A DNA stretch of 47,204 nt, from contig JANQHI010000029.1 of assembly GCA_028282705.1 (NCBI GenBank), positions 1 through 47,204 on the forward strand, in the 5' to 3' direction. Positions 8,008 through 18,400 of this stretch are shown piece after piece. The notes under the pieces are model-generated. The model was not told where the DNA came from. It saw nothing but the letters and a program-made list of their open reading frames with translations, and ran no database searches. The stretch is from Prolixibacteraceae bacterium. Its GTDB lineage: Bacteria > Bacteroidota > Bacteroidia > Bacteroidales > Prolixibacteraceae. Within the stretch, counting starts at the first letter, position 1; every line of letters starts with the position of its first letter. The position numbers and the translations under genes were made by a program.

Positions 8008-8790
8008 ATGAAGAAGAGTTTTTTTATCATATTGTTGGTTTGTGTTGGGATTGCTGTAAATGCACAAAATGAGCGTAAGTTTGTCAGGGAAGGGAACAGG
8101 CTTTTTATGAATGCTGTAAAGGATACCTCAAAAGTTGATACAACAAAATTCATTAAAGCTGAAACAGAATATAGGAAAGCACTGGAAAAAAAGCCCAATG
8201 ATTTAAAGTGGGACTTTAACCTTTCTGATGCTATCTACAAACAGATGAAATTTAAAGAATCTGCTGAAAATTTTGGGCGCCTGGCTGAACAGTTTGAAGA
8301 CCCTATTGAAAAAGCAAGAGCTTACCACAATAAAGGCAACAGCGAGCTTATGCAACAACAAATTGATGAAAGTATTGAATCCTATAAATCAGCTTTAAGG
8401 TTAAACCCCAATGACCTGGAGACCAAATATAACTTGGCATTTGCCCAACTGCTGAAAAAGCAACAACAGCAACAGCAGCAGCAACAAAATCAGGATCAGA
8501 ACCAAGATAAAAACCAGGACCAGGATAAAGACCAAAATAAAAACCAGGACAAAAATAAAGACCAGGAACAGGATCAAAATAAAGACCAACAGGACAAAAA
8601 CCAAAACCAGCAAAACAAACAGGATAAACAAGACCAACAAAAACAGCAGCCCCAGCAAAATAAAATATCAAAACAAAATGCTGAACAGCTTTTACAGGCT
8701 TTGCAAAATGATGAGAAAAAGATCCAGGATAAAGTAAAAAAAGCCAAGGCTGCCAAAGCAAAACGCGCAAAGGTTGAAAAGGACTGGTAA
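8008..8790 (+). CDS. batC: BatC, TPR protein with Q/N/D/K-rich tail
   Basis: The 260 residues start with a signal peptide (1-19, ending at NAQ) and contain TPR helices between about residues 30 and 145, including AYHNKGNSELMQQQIDESIE and YKSALRLNPND. From about residue 151 the chain becomes low-complexity, made almost only of Q, N, D and K, starting with a run of nine glutamines and continuing as QD/NQD/KDQ repeats to about residue 222. A lysine/alanine-rich C-terminus follows. BatC proteins are periplasmic TPR adaptors in the Bat complex; the tail is often variable. Confidence 0.9.
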   Translation: MKKSFFIILLVCVGIAVNAQNERKFVREGNRLFMNAVKDTSKVDTTKFIKAETEYRKALEKKPNDLKWDFNLSDAIYKQMKFKESAENFGRLAEQFEDPIEKARAYHNKGNSELMQQQIDESIESYKSALRLNPNDLETKYNLAFAQLLKKQQQQQQQQQNQDQNQDKNQDQDKDQNKNQDKNKDQEQDQNKDQQDKNQNQQNKQDKQDQQKQQPQQNKISKQNAEQLLQALQNDEKKIQDKVKKAKAAKAKRAKVEKDW

Positions 8791-8875
8791 ATGAAAAATA
8801 CAGTTGATTGGAAGAAATATTAACCTTAGATAAATTGTAATTGTTAAATTTGGAAAATAAAATTTTCAGGTAAAG

Positions 8876-10687
8876 ATGCCCAAAAAAGTATTACTATATA
8901 TTCTGTTATTTTTCACTGTTACTGGAGCTTTGGCTGATGATGTGATCCTCACCATGACAGCACCTAATGCAGTTTCTGTTGGAGATCAATTCAGGCTCAC
9001 TTTAAACAGTACTAAACAGGCAGTAAAAATACAACTTCCTGACCTGAGCAACTTTGATGTTTTGATGGGACCCAGCACAGGTTCTTCAACCAACATGCAA
9101 ACGGTCAATGGCAGGACAACTGTTTCCAGGACTTTTTCATATACCTATATCTTAAGGGCAAAGAAAGAAGGTTCTTTTGAGGTGCGTCCAGCATCTATTG
9201 AAGTAGATGGGAAAGTATATGAATCTAATTCACTGAACGTAAGGGTTGTAAAGGGAAGCTCGCGCCAACAAAACCAAGTGCAGCAACGATCAAACCAAGG
9301 GGCTGCCACAGGCAACATATCTAAAGATGACCTATTTGTGCGTGTGGTTTTAAACAAAAGGAATGTATACAAGGGGGAACAAATTATTGCCACAGTAAAA
9401 TTATATACCACCCCGGGGCTGCCACTAGATCGCTTTGAAGAGATAAACCTGCCTTCATATGAGGGCTTCTACACACAGGACATTGATATCCCACAACAGA
9501 TCAACTTGCAAAGGGAGGTATACAATGATAAAATATACCAGGCTGGAGTCCTGAAAAAAACAATCCTGTTCCCACAACAAAATGGGACCATAACCATTGA
9601 ACCATTTGATATAACATGCCTTGTAAGGCAACAGGTGAGGCCAAGAAGTTTTTTTGACGATTTTTTTGATAGTTACAGGACTGTTAAAGCCAAAATTACC
9701 AGTACTAAGGTTGCAGTAAATGTAAAAGACCTTCCAACAGCCCCTTCAAATTTTTATGGTGGGGTGGGTAATTTTAATGTCAATGCTGAGCTAAGTGACC
9801 AAAACATTACTGCCAATGATGCTGCTACTTTGCGCCTAACCATCAATGGAAATGGGAATATAAGGTTAATACAGAACCCTGAAATTACTTTGCCTCCTGA
9901 TTTTGAGGTATATGACCCTAGAGCCACTGAAAATGTCAGGTCAACCAACAATGGGATGTCTGGTTCAAAAACCATTGAATATTTATTCCAGCCAAGGTAT
10001 GAAGGAGATTATACAATCCCGGCCATTGAATTTGCTTATTTTAACCCTACAACAGGCAGGTATGTAACAAAAACCACACAAGAATTTACACTGAAAGTAG
10101 CAAAAGGTTCTGATGAACAATCAGCAACTGTGGTAAGCTCGCTCAGGAAGGAAGATGTGCAACTGATAGGGCAAGACATTAGGTTCATCAAACAAGATAA
10201 AACCAGGTTAAGCAAAAGGGGTGAGACCTTTTTTGGCACATTGGGGTTTTATTCTGTTTATGGTGCAAGCTCTTTGCTATTTTTGTTGTTATTCCTGGTT
10301 TACCGCAAAAAAGCCAGGGAAAATGCCAACATTGCCCTTGTCAGGAATAAAAAAGCAAATAGGGTAGCTGTCAAAAGGCTAAAAGAGGCTTCTGGCTACA
10401 TGAAACAAAACAAAAATGAAGAGTTTTATGAATCCATATTAAAAGCTTTCTGGGGTTACCTTAGTGATAAGCTGGGAATACCAGTAGCTGACCTAAACAA
10501 GGAATCTGCAACACAAGAATTAACATCAAGGAATGTGGGGCAGGAACTTATTGATGGTTTTGTAAATATTATTGAACAGTGTGAATTTGCCAGGTTTGCC
10601 CCAACAGGAGGAAGTGAAGCCAGGCAAGAGCTTTATAAGCAGGCAGAAACTGTAATGAGTAAAATGGAAAAACAAATAAAAAGGTAG
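8876..10687 (+). CDS. batD: BatD, oxygen tolerance protein
   Basis: The 603-residue protein begins with a signal peptide (1-20, ALA-D cleavage). A long beta-rich periplasmic region with several Ig-like domains follows, then one membrane helix near residues 456-475 (SSLLFLLLFLVYRKK) and a cytoplasmic helical tail with the YLSDKLGIPVADLNKE motif. This is the standard BatD architecture. An 85-base gap separates it from batC and contains TAAATTTG (8845-8852), a possible internal -7 promoter element. batE follows after seven bases. Confidence 0.92.
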   Translation: MPKKVLLYILLFFTVTGALADDVILTMTAPNAVSVGDQFRLTLNSTKQAVKIQLPDLSNFDVLMGPSTGSSTNMQTVNGRTTVSRTFSYTYILRAKKEGSFEVRPASIEVDGKVYESNSLNVRVVKGSSRQQNQVQQRSNQGAATGNISKDDLFVRVVLNKRNVYKGEQIIATVKLYTTPGLPLDRFEEINLPSYEGFYTQDIDIPQQINLQREVYNDKIYQAGVLKKTILFPQQNGTITIEPFDITCLVRQQVRPRSFFDDFFDSYRTVKAKITSTKVAVNVKDLPTAPSNFYGGVGNFNVNAELSDQNITANDAATLRLTINGNGNIRLIQNPEITLPPDFEVYDPRATENVRSTNNGMSGSKTIEYLFQPRYEGDYTIPAIEFAYFNPTTGRYVTKTTQEFTLKVAKGSDEQSATVVSSLRKEDVQLIGQDIRFIKQDKTRLSKRGETFFGTLGFYSVYGASSLLFLLLFLVYRKKARENANIALVRNKKANRVAVKRLKEASGYMKQNKNEEFYESILKAFWGYLSDKLGIPVADLNKESATQELTSRNVGQELIDGFVNIIEQCEFARFAPTGGSEARQELYKQAETVMSKMEKQIKR

Positions 10688-10694
10688 GCCTTTT

Positions 10695-11450
10695 ATGAGA
10701 AATCTACTATTAGTAATCTTTCTGGGTATTGGGTTGGCTGGTATTTGCCAGGAAAATGAAACCACTTTATTTGAACAGGCAAACCAACTTTATACTGCTG
10801 AGAAATACCAGGAATCTGTTGAGATATATGAGCAACTGGTAAATGCAGGGGATGAATCTGCTGAACTATATTTTAACCTGGGGAATGCCTATTACAAAAC
10901 CAATGATGCAGTGCATGCCATCCTGTTTTATGAAAGGGCTTTGTTGCTTAACCCACATGATGAAGACATCCTGTTTAACCTTAGGATTGCAAACCAATAT
11001 GTGGTTGACAACATAGAAGAGCTTCCCAAGCCTTTTTTCTTAAGATGGAGGGAATCAGTTGTTAATTTATACCCAGTTGATACATGGGCTTACATAAGTT
11101 TAACTTCTTTTTTGCTTTTCCTGGTTTTGGCAGGCTTTTTTATTTTCAGCAAAACAGTGGGGGCAAAACGTTTTTCATTCCTCACTGGAATTATTACACT
11201 GGTTATCTGTTTGTTTACTTTTTCATTTTCATCTAAACAAAAAGAAAAAATCACCAAAAGGGATTATGCCATTGTGTTGTGCCCAAGGGTAACTGTAAAA
11301 AGCTCTCCTTCAAGCACTGGCACTGACCTTTTCCTTATACATGATGGGCTAAAAGTACAGATATCTGACAGCCTGAATAACTGGAAAGAAATAAAATTAG
11401 CTGATGGGAACCAGGGATGGCTACCTGATTCATGTATTGTCAAAATTTAG
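10695..11450 (+). CDS. batE: BatE, TPR and SH3-like domain protein
   Basis: The 251-residue protein has a signal peptide (1-18), TPR repeats at about 22-95 (YFNLGNAYYKTNDAVHAILF is a clear TPR), two membrane helices near 133-152 and 160-176, and a C-terminal bacterial SH3-like domain from about residue 190 (VTVKSSPSSTGTDLFLIHDG, then GWLPDSCIVKI). It is the last gene of the Bat locus; a 153-base gap with its own promoter element separates it from fabI. Confidence 0.9.
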   Translation: MRNLLLVIFLGIGLAGICQENETTLFEQANQLYTAEKYQESVEIYEQLVNAGDESAELYFNLGNAYYKTNDAVHAILFYERALLLNPHDEDILFNLRIANQYVVDNIEELPKPFFLRWRESVVNLYPVDTWAYISLTSFLLFLVLAGFFIFSKTVGAKRFSFLTGIITLVICLFTFSFSSKQKEKITKRDYAIVLCPRVTVKSSPSSTGTDLFLIHDGLKVQISDSLNNWKEIKLADGNQGWLPDSCIVKI

Positions 11451-11568
11451 CATTTTTGCATAATCAAATTTTCGGCCACAACCTCATACTTTTCGATTTT
11501 TTGGGTTAAATAAAATACCTAAATGTCCTGAATAGTAAATTTGATTTTCATTTTTATTTAAACTAATT

Positions 11569-11576
11569 TAACTTTG
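11569..11576 (+). promoter_or_regulatory. Candidate -7 element of fabI
   Basis: TAACTTTG fits TAnnTTTG and lies 27 bases before the fabI ATG. The nearest TTTG upstream (11540-11543) is 25 bases away, slightly long for this promoter class. Confidence 0.35.
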
Positions 11577-11603
11577 CAGCCATATTATTAATAATGATTA
11601 ATT

Positions 11604-12470
11604 ATGAGTTTTAAATTACTTGAAGGGAAAAAAGGGATAATTTTTGGTGCATTAAATGCTGAATCAATAGCCTGGAAAATTGCAGAAAGGGCTGCTGAAG
11701 AAGGAGCTAAAATAACCTTATCAAATACTCAGGTTGCCATTAGGATGGGTGATGTAGATAAACTGGCTGAAAAGCTTGATACCATAGTAGTTGCAGCTGA
11801 TGCTACAAATATTGATGATTTAGAAAATGTACTCAAAAAATCAATAGAACACTTTGGTGGTAAAGTAGACTTTATACTTCACTCCATTGGAATGTCTCCC
11901 AATGTCAGGAAAAAAAGGGTATACAATGACCTTGATTACAATTACCTGAAATCAACCTTTGATATTTCAGCAGTTTCATTCCATAAACTGCTACAAAGTG
12001 CCTGGAAACTGGATGCCATAAATGAATGGGGTTCAGTGGTTGCATTGAGCTATGTGGCTGCACAAAGGACTTTCTATGGTTACAATGATATGGCTGATGC
12101 CAAAGCTTTATTGGAATCAATAGCCAGGAGTTTTGGATACATATACGGCAGGGAAAAGAAAGTAAGGGTGAATACCATTTCCCAATCACCAACCATTACC
12201 ACTGCTGGAAGTGGGGTAAGGGGCTTGGGGCAACTGCTTGACTTCTCTGAGCGCATGTCTCCCCTTGGCAATGCTGATGGTGATGAGTGTGCCAACTATT
12301 GTATAACACTCTTCTCTGACCTGACTAAAAAAGTAACTATGCAGAACCTTTTCCATGATGGAGGCTTCTCAAGCATGGGCATGAGCCTCAGGGCAATGGG
12401 TCAATATGAAAAAGGGCTAAAGATTGGCTATGGGCTGGAAACCCTACCTGATAAAGATAAAAAAGCTTAA
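11604..12470 (+). CDS. fabI: Enoyl-[acyl-carrier-protein] reductase FabI
   Basis: FabI reduces enoyl-ACP to acyl-ACP with NAD(P)H, the last step of the fatty acid elongation cycle. The 288-residue protein shows the FabI-type nucleotide-binding motif GALNAESIAW in place of a classical glycine triad, HSIGMSP after the central strand, and the catalytic Y-x6-K in YNDMADAK. VNTISQSPTITTAGSGV and LFHDGGFSSMGMS also match the family. The length is slightly above that of E. coli FabI, with a short lysine-rich extension at the C-terminus. It is a single-gene unit closed by the hairpin at 12479. Confidence 0.93.
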   Translation: MSFKLLEGKKGIIFGALNAESIAWKIAERAAEEGAKITLSNTQVAIRMGDVDKLAEKLDTIVVAADATNIDDLENVLKKSIEHFGGKVDFILHSIGMSPNVRKKRVYNDLDYNYLKSTFDISAVSFHKLLQSAWKLDAINEWGSVVALSYVAAQRTFYGYNDMADAKALLESIARSFGYIYGREKKVRVNTISQSPTITTAGSGVRGLGQLLDFSERMSPLGNADGDECANYCITLFSDLTKKVTMQNLFHDGGFSSMGMSLRAMGQYEKGLKIGYGLETLPDKDKKA

Positions 12471-12478
12471 TAACTTTT

Positions 12479-12518
12479 AGTGAGGGTTTGACTTAAAGTC
12501 AAGCTCTCACTTCATTTT
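12479..12518 (+). terminator. Long-stem terminator after fabI
   Basis: Two 16-base arms (12479-12494 and 12496-12511) pair fully apart from two G-U pairs, nine bases after the fabI stop. The tail TCATTTT has a weak T-run, but the stem is very long. Confidence 0.7.
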
Positions 12519-12615
12519 CTGCCACCCCTAATTAATTCTCTTTTAGATTTTTTAAAACTTTTTTATACAAGTAGTTTGTAATTTTGGTTTGTTATTAAAA
12601 CATAACCCTTTAGCC

Positions 12616-13242
12616 ATGAAAACAATTAAACTATTTATTGTAATGTTTGCCCTCACATCAGCAGTAATAGCACAGCCTAAAGACACGTTAAACACAATCC
12701 CAGATGAACAGGTCATTGTCAATAAAGAATTTGATGAAAAAGGAAACCTGATCCGTTTTGATTCAACCTATGTTTTTAACTGGAGTAGCACTGATACAAC
12801 CATAAATTTCCCAGGTGGGGTTTTTTTCCAGTTTGATAACAACCCTATGATGGATATGGAGAACTTTTTTAATGAGTTTTTCAATGATTCAACCCATAAG
12901 GGATATCTACCTCCAGGCCATTCTTTAAGAATGCCTTTTGGATTTGGTGATGATTTTTTCAACCAGTTTCAGCATAAAAATGATTCACTAATAAAGATGC
13001 CATTCAATATGTTTACAGACAGCCTGTTTTTTTATCATCCTAACAATATAGATAGCATCAGGCAACATCTCCTTGATAAACTTATTAAAAATGAACCTCA
13101 ACATGATCTCTTTCTAGACTTTGGCTTCCCTCAAAAGCCATCATTTATTGATAAAGAACAGCAGAAAGAATGGGAAGAAATGATGAAAAGGCATGAGGAA
13201 GAATTGGAAGATTTTAAAAAGAAATGGAAGGATAAAAAGTAG
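12616..13242 (+). CDS. Secreted protein of unknown function
   Basis: The chosen start gives a clean signal peptide (MKTIKLFIVMFALTSAVIAQ) and a 208-residue precursor. An upstream in-frame ATG at 12589 is less likely because it would add nine residues before the signal and because a TAATTTTG promoter element lies at 12579-12586. The mature protein is rich in F, N, D and P in its middle (motifs such as MMDMENFFNEFFND and FGFGDDFFNQFQ), and ends in a highly charged helix of E and K. No family was recognised. It is monocistronic. It may be an envelope or periplasmic protein with a disordered middle. Confidence 0.7.
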   Translation: MKTIKLFIVMFALTSAVIAQPKDTLNTIPDEQVIVNKEFDEKGNLIRFDSTYVFNWSSTDTTINFPGGVFFQFDNNPMMDMENFFNEFFNDSTHKGYLPPGHSLRMPFGFGDDFFNQFQHKNDSLIKMPFNMFTDSLFFYHPNNIDSIRQHLLDKLIKNEPQHDLFLDFGFPQKPSFIDKEQQKEWEEMMKRHEEELEDFKKKWKDKK

Positions 13243-13314
13243 GCATCCTATTTATAAGATTTACCTGGACACCCCCCAATAAATATTATTATATAAAATT
13301 GCAACTAGGGAGGG

Positions 13315-13332
13315 TACATAAGTCATTATGTA
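13315..13332. promoter_or_regulatory. Palindrome upstream of the 4Fe-4S/SusCD locus
   Basis: TACATAA-GTCA-TTATGTA has perfect 7-bp arms. A second inverted repeat, GGTTTC (13373-13378) with GAAACC (13391-13396), lies downstream. Both sit in the 248-base gap before the 4Fe-4S gene and could be operator sites or parts of the leader. No promoter consensus was found there. Confidence 0.3.
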
Positions 13333-13490
13333 TCTTCTTTTAATATAGAATACTGCAAATCAATAAAGTAAAGGTTTCAAAACCTACAATGAAACCTATA
13401 CTTATATAATTATATACTAACCACTACTATTTTTTCAGGCTTTTTTCAAACCTTTAGCCATAAATTATAAACTTTTTAAACTGGGTTGAA

Positions 13491-15449
13491 TTGAAAAATA
13501 TTACTCTTAGGCATGTTGGCCAGTGGGCATTAGTTTTAGTTTTGGCATTCTTTTGGTTCAAGGCACTTTTTTTCAATGACCATTCTTTCAATTTTGAGGC
13601 ATGTTGCCCTTTCGGTGGTTTGCAAGCTGTAACCACATTTTTTGTGAATGGTGTTTTAGCCTGTTCCATGGAGGGAATGCAGGTTGTGATGGCTGGGATT
13701 TTAGTGCTTTCCACCATTTTCATATCCAAATTGTTTTGTGGCTATGTTTGCCCTATTGGTACAGTTTCAGAAGGAGTAGGAAGGCTTGGCAGGAGGTTCA
13801 GGATTCCCAAATTTGAAGCTGGGGGTATTATGGACATAGTTCTGAGGTCTTTGAAATACATCTTACTATTCATAACCTTTTATTATACCCTAAAAAGCAA
13901 TGACCTGTTCTGCAAAAAATTTGACCCATTTTTTGCTACTGTAAGTTTTTTTGGTGAAGATGTAACCACTTGGATGGCTATCCTGGCTATACTTCTGTTG
14001 GTTGCTGGAGCAATATTCTACAAACAGTTTTGGTGTAGGTATTTATGCCCGCTTGGAGCTATTTCCAATGCCTTTAAGTACTTCTATGTTTTTGTGGTAA
14101 TGTCAATAATCGTGATAATTTTTCACCAAGCTGATATTAGTATCAATCTTTTTGTTGTTTTAGCTACCACCACAATCCTTGCTTACACACTTGAAATTAT
14201 TGGGTTAAGCAAACGCACAGGCTTCCAGCTTTTGAGGATTACCAGGGATGAAAACCTTTGCATAGATTGTGGTTTATGTGATAAAAAATGCCCACAAGGC
14301 ATAAAGGTTTCAAAAATGAAGCTGGTAAACCACCCTGACTGTAACCTTTGTACTGAATGTATGGGGGTGTGCCCCAATGATGAAAATGCAATTGGGCTTA
14401 ATGGTTCAACTAAGTTTAGGTGGCTCCCCATACTCATTACTGTTATCTTCATTATGGCAGGTATTATTTTAGGCACTAATACAAGCATACCAACAATTGA
14501 TACAAAATGGGGAAACAAGGAAGAAATGGAAAGGTCTTCTACTTTTGAAATGGCTGGCATTAAGAATGTTAAATGTTATGGGAGCTCAATGACTTTTGTA
14601 AACCAGATGAAAAAAGTTCCTGGTATTACTGGTGCTGCAACCTATATTCGAGACCACAGGGTTGTCCTTCAATATGATACAACAAAGCTAACAGCAGCTG
14701 ATGTACATAAGTCATTATTTAACCCCGTTTTTATTGATATCCGCCAGCCTGCAAATGAGGCAGAAATCCAGTTGGTCGATTTTTATATTGAAAACTTTTT
14801 TGACCAGCTTGATGTAGTGTTCATTGCCAATTTAGCAAAAGAGGTTGATGGTATTTATAGCTTTAAAACCTATTATGGAAACCCTGTAAAAGTGCGTTTT
14901 TTTGCAGGACTTAATACAAATGTTGATAGTCTTAAAGCGAGGATTGAAAACTCTGACCTAGTTTATAGCACACAGGAAGAAAGCTTCTCTAGTAAAGGTT
15001 TATATACTGTTGCTAATGTTGAAAGAAATGATACTATCTACACAGGGTTCCATATCAAAAAGATGGCTTACCCAGCATTTAAGAGGGCTTTCAATAATAG
15101 GAGCCAATATTCAAATAGCCAATTGGCATCAGTGGTATTTCCCATCAAAAGATACCCCAAAAACAGCCAACATATGCCCTACCTGATAAACCACCTTGGA
15201 AAAGCTGACCCTTACATTGTGGGATTAATTTCACAATATTCATTGAACGGGCCAGTAGCAGTGGTATTTTACGTAAAAGGGAAAACTACTCCTGCCAGTA
15301 TTGCTGGTTTAATGCTTTCCCAAAAACTGACCATCCACTATGACAATGGGATTAGTGAAAAAATTGTAAACCCATACACTTTTGAGCTACCCAAGTCCCT
15401 CTCTATCAACAAACAAGAATCAGAAGAAAAAAATAAAAATAAATCCTAA
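13491..15449 (+). CDS. NapH/NosR-like membrane 4Fe-4S protein with HMA-like C-terminal region
   Basis: The start is TTG; no ATG lies before the first helix. The 652 residues begin with about five to six membrane helices carrying the cysteine motifs of NapH/NosR/CcoG-type electron-transfer proteins: C38-C39-P, C83-x3-C87-P and C182-x3-C186-P. Two 4Fe-4S ferredoxin motifs follow (C257, C260, C263, C267-P and C284, C287, C290, C294-P), then a helix near 305-325. The rest (about 330-640) is extracytoplasmic and starts with an HMA-like unit (VKCYGSS at C362, VPGITGAATY, VVLQYD) in which the usual CxxC is reduced to one cysteine. A second, weaker unit of the same shape follows at about 440-500. It probably moves electrons across the inner membrane to an unknown acceptor. 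The next gene begins 11 bases later. Confidence 0.8.
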   Translation: MKNITLRHVGQWALVLVLAFFWFKALFFNDHSFNFEACCPFGGLQAVTTFFVNGVLACSMEGMQVVMAGILVLSTIFISKLFCGYVCPIGTVSEGVGRLGRRFRIPKFEAGGIMDIVLRSLKYILLFITFYYTLKSNDLFCKKFDPFFATVSFFGEDVTTWMAILAILLLVAGAIFYKQFWCRYLCPLGAISNAFKYFYVFVVMSIIVIIFHQADISINLFVVLATTTILAYTLEIIGLSKRTGFQLLRITRDENLCIDCGLCDKKCPQGIKVSKMKLVNHPDCNLCTECMGVCPNDENAIGLNGSTKFRWLPILITVIFIMAGIILGTNTSIPTIDTKWGNKEEMERSSTFEMAGIKNVKCYGSSMTFVNQMKKVPGITGAATYIRDHRVVLQYDTTKLTAADVHKSLFNPVFIDIRQPANEAEIQLVDFYIENFFDQLDVVFIANLAKEVDGIYSFKTYYGNPVKVRFFAGLNTNVDSLKARIENSDLVYSTQEESFSSKGLYTVANVERNDTIYTGFHIKKMAYPAFKRAFNNRSQYSNSQLASVVFPIKRYPKNSQHMPYLINHLGKADPYIVGLISQYSLNGPVAVVFYVKGKTTPASIAGLMLSQKLTIHYDNGISEKIVNPYTFELPKSLSINKQESEEKNKNKS

Positions 15450-15460
15450 AATCAATTATT

Positions 15461-18400
15461 ATGATAAAACTTTACACCTTAATCCTGCTTTCTGTACTCA
15501 TTGGGAGTACTTTACAAGCCCAGATCAAGCAAATATCTGATATCAATACAGCTGGCAACAGTGGTATTGGCAACCCATTTGTTTTTAATGGTGAGATATA
15601 TTTTGAAGCTGATAATGGTTCTGATATTGGTGATGAACTGTATAAAATTGCTGCAGATGGCACTGTCACCCTTTTCAAAAATATTAATGCAGACCCTGAA
15701 GACACAACCCCAAATTCAGACCCTGGTAATTTCATTGAATACAATGGGAAACTGTATTTCAATGCCAATAGTGGTGATAAAACTGGTGCTGATAAGGAAC
15801 TCTGGGTTACTGATGGCTCTCCAGAAAACACTTATATGGTAATGGATATCCAACCTGGAGTTAATAAAGGAGCTAACCCACAACATATGTTTGTATTTAA
15901 TGGCCAACTATATTTCCAGGCTCATGATGGTTCATCTACCCAGTGGTGGAAATATGATGGGGTAAGTGACCCAGTTAAGGTTACTGAACTAAATGGCAAT
16001 GGTTTTGCAACACCTTCCTGGCCTGTTGTAGACCCTGCAAAAAACATTGTATACTTCCAGGCAAACAATGGGAGAAATGAGCTTCACATCATGAAATCAG
16101 ATGAAACCATTGAGGTTATTGACATTAATCCCACAAGCCATGGTTACAATGGGTTAAACTCTACTCTTTTTAATGGCAAATTATTTTTTGAGGGTGATAA
16201 TGGCACCAATGGAGATGAACTTTGGATTTCTGATGGCACAGAAGCTGGTACTAAAATGTTACTGGATATTAACCCAGGTCCTGGGAATTCTGACCCAAAA
16301 AACTTCACAGAGTTGGATGGGAAACTTTACTTTGTTGTAGATGATGGAAATGGTGACCAACTATATGTCACAGATGGGACTACAGAAGGAACCAAACTAG
16401 TAATTTCATTTATAGGTTATGATGCAAAAGTAGATAACCTTTTTGCTTACAAGGGTAAACTATATTTCTCTGCTGTTGATGTTGTTAGAGGGGAAGAGTT
16501 ATGGGTATTTGATGGAAGCAAAGCAGAATTAATAAAAGACCTAAATACAGAAGGTGATAGTAAACCTGAAGGATTTACCATAGTCAATGATTTACTGTTT
16601 TTTGAAGCAGCTGATGAAACAGGGACAAAACTTTGGGTGACTGATGGAACCAAAGAAAAAATTATACCAGTAGCATTAGATTTTGCCAATTCAATTGACC
16701 CTATTGATGTCAATTCAGGGGAATTTGCGATTGTAGGCACCAAGCTATTTTTTAGTGCTGATGATGCACAGGGAGATGATATATTTATGGTTGATACCAA
16801 GGATATACTATCAAGGTCTAAGCAAGCATCAAATATCAATGCAAATGCAAACAGTAATATTGATGACCCATTTGTTTTTAATAGTGAAATTTATTTTGAG
16901 GCTGATGATGGCACAGACATAGGTGATGAACTATATAAAATTGCTGCTGATGGGACTGTTAAACTTTTCAAAAATATCAATGTTGACAATGAAGACACTA
17001 CCCCTAACTCAGACCCTGGCAACTTTATTGAATATAAAGGGAAATTGTATTTTAATGCCAATGATGGTGATAAAACAGGTAATGACAAAGAGCTTTGGGT
17101 AACTGATGGGACTCCTGGCAACACTGCCATGGTGTTTGACATACAACCTGGTTCTAACAAAGGTTCTAACCCTCAGCATATGTTCATCTTCAATGATAAC
17201 CTGTACTTCCAGGCCCATGATGGTTCATCAACCCAGTGGTGGAAATATGATGGAACAAATGACCCTGTAAAAGTTACAGAACTAAATGGTAATGGTTTTG
17301 CCACCCCAATGTATCCTGTTGTTGACCCAGTAAACAATTGGGTATATTTCCAGGCTAACAATGGAAGGAATGAACTGCATATAATGAAAGCTGATGAAAC
17401 AGTTGAAATTATTGATATCAATGCAACCAGCCATGGTTACAATGGGCGTGAGTCTGTTATTTTTGGCGGCAAATTATTTTTTGAGGGGGATGATGGAACT
17501 AATGGTGATGAGCTCTGGATTTCAAATGGTACATTAGCTGGCACTGAAATGCTATCAGATATTAATACCAATGGCAACTCTGACCCTAATAGTTTTACTG
17601 AACTTAATGGCAAGCTATATTTTGCTGCCGACAATGGTAATGGAGACCAGCTTTTTGTTACTGATGGCACAGCTGCTGGGACAACTCTGGTTAATGAACC
17701 ATTTGCTGGTGATGATGGTAAAGTTGACAACCTTTGTGCCTTCAATGGGAAACTCTTTTTCTCAGCAACAGATGGGGCTAATGGGGAAGAAATTTGGGTG
17801 TATGATGGTACTGAAGCCAAAATGCTGAAGGATATCAATAGTGAAGGAGACAGTGACCCAAAAGGGTTCAAAGAAGTTGATGGACTCCTATTCTTTGAAG
17901 CTGCTGATACCAGTGGCACAAAACTATGGGTAACTGATGGTACTGAAGAACATACAATGCTTGTTGCAGAAGCACTCAATACCACAACTGACCCAACAGA
18001 TGTAGATGCTGATGAATTTGCAGTAGTGGGTACTTTATTGTATTACACAGCAGATGATGAGCAAGGAGATGATTTCTTCATGGTAGATGCCAATAAATTG
18101 TTTTCATATAATGTAACCTTTGAGGTGGCTGAAGAAAATGGACCAGTTGCCAATGCCCAGGTTACATTTGATGGAGCCACAAAAAATACAGATAATGCTG
18201 GGAGGGTTTTATTCCCTGAAGTTAGGATGGGTGACTCCCTAATCTACCAAGTTGCTGCTGATGATTACCTAGATATGGATAGTACCTTAAATGTTGTTGA
18301 TGGTAATGTTTATGAAACAGTTACATTAACTCATGACCCCAATTTTGATGTTACCTTTACGGTAACAGACAAACATGGCAACCCTATTGTTGGTGCAACT

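Noticed and set aside
8348-8770. Long minus-strand frames opposite batC
   Set aside because: They are by-products of the repetitive Q/N/D/K coding sequence; their translations are low-complexity hydrophobic runs (poly-L/V/F).
15500-18100. Periodic repeats that could suggest a CRISPR-like array
   Set aside because: The repeats are in frame, degenerate and coding (ELWxxDGT motifs), with a 1293-base main period.
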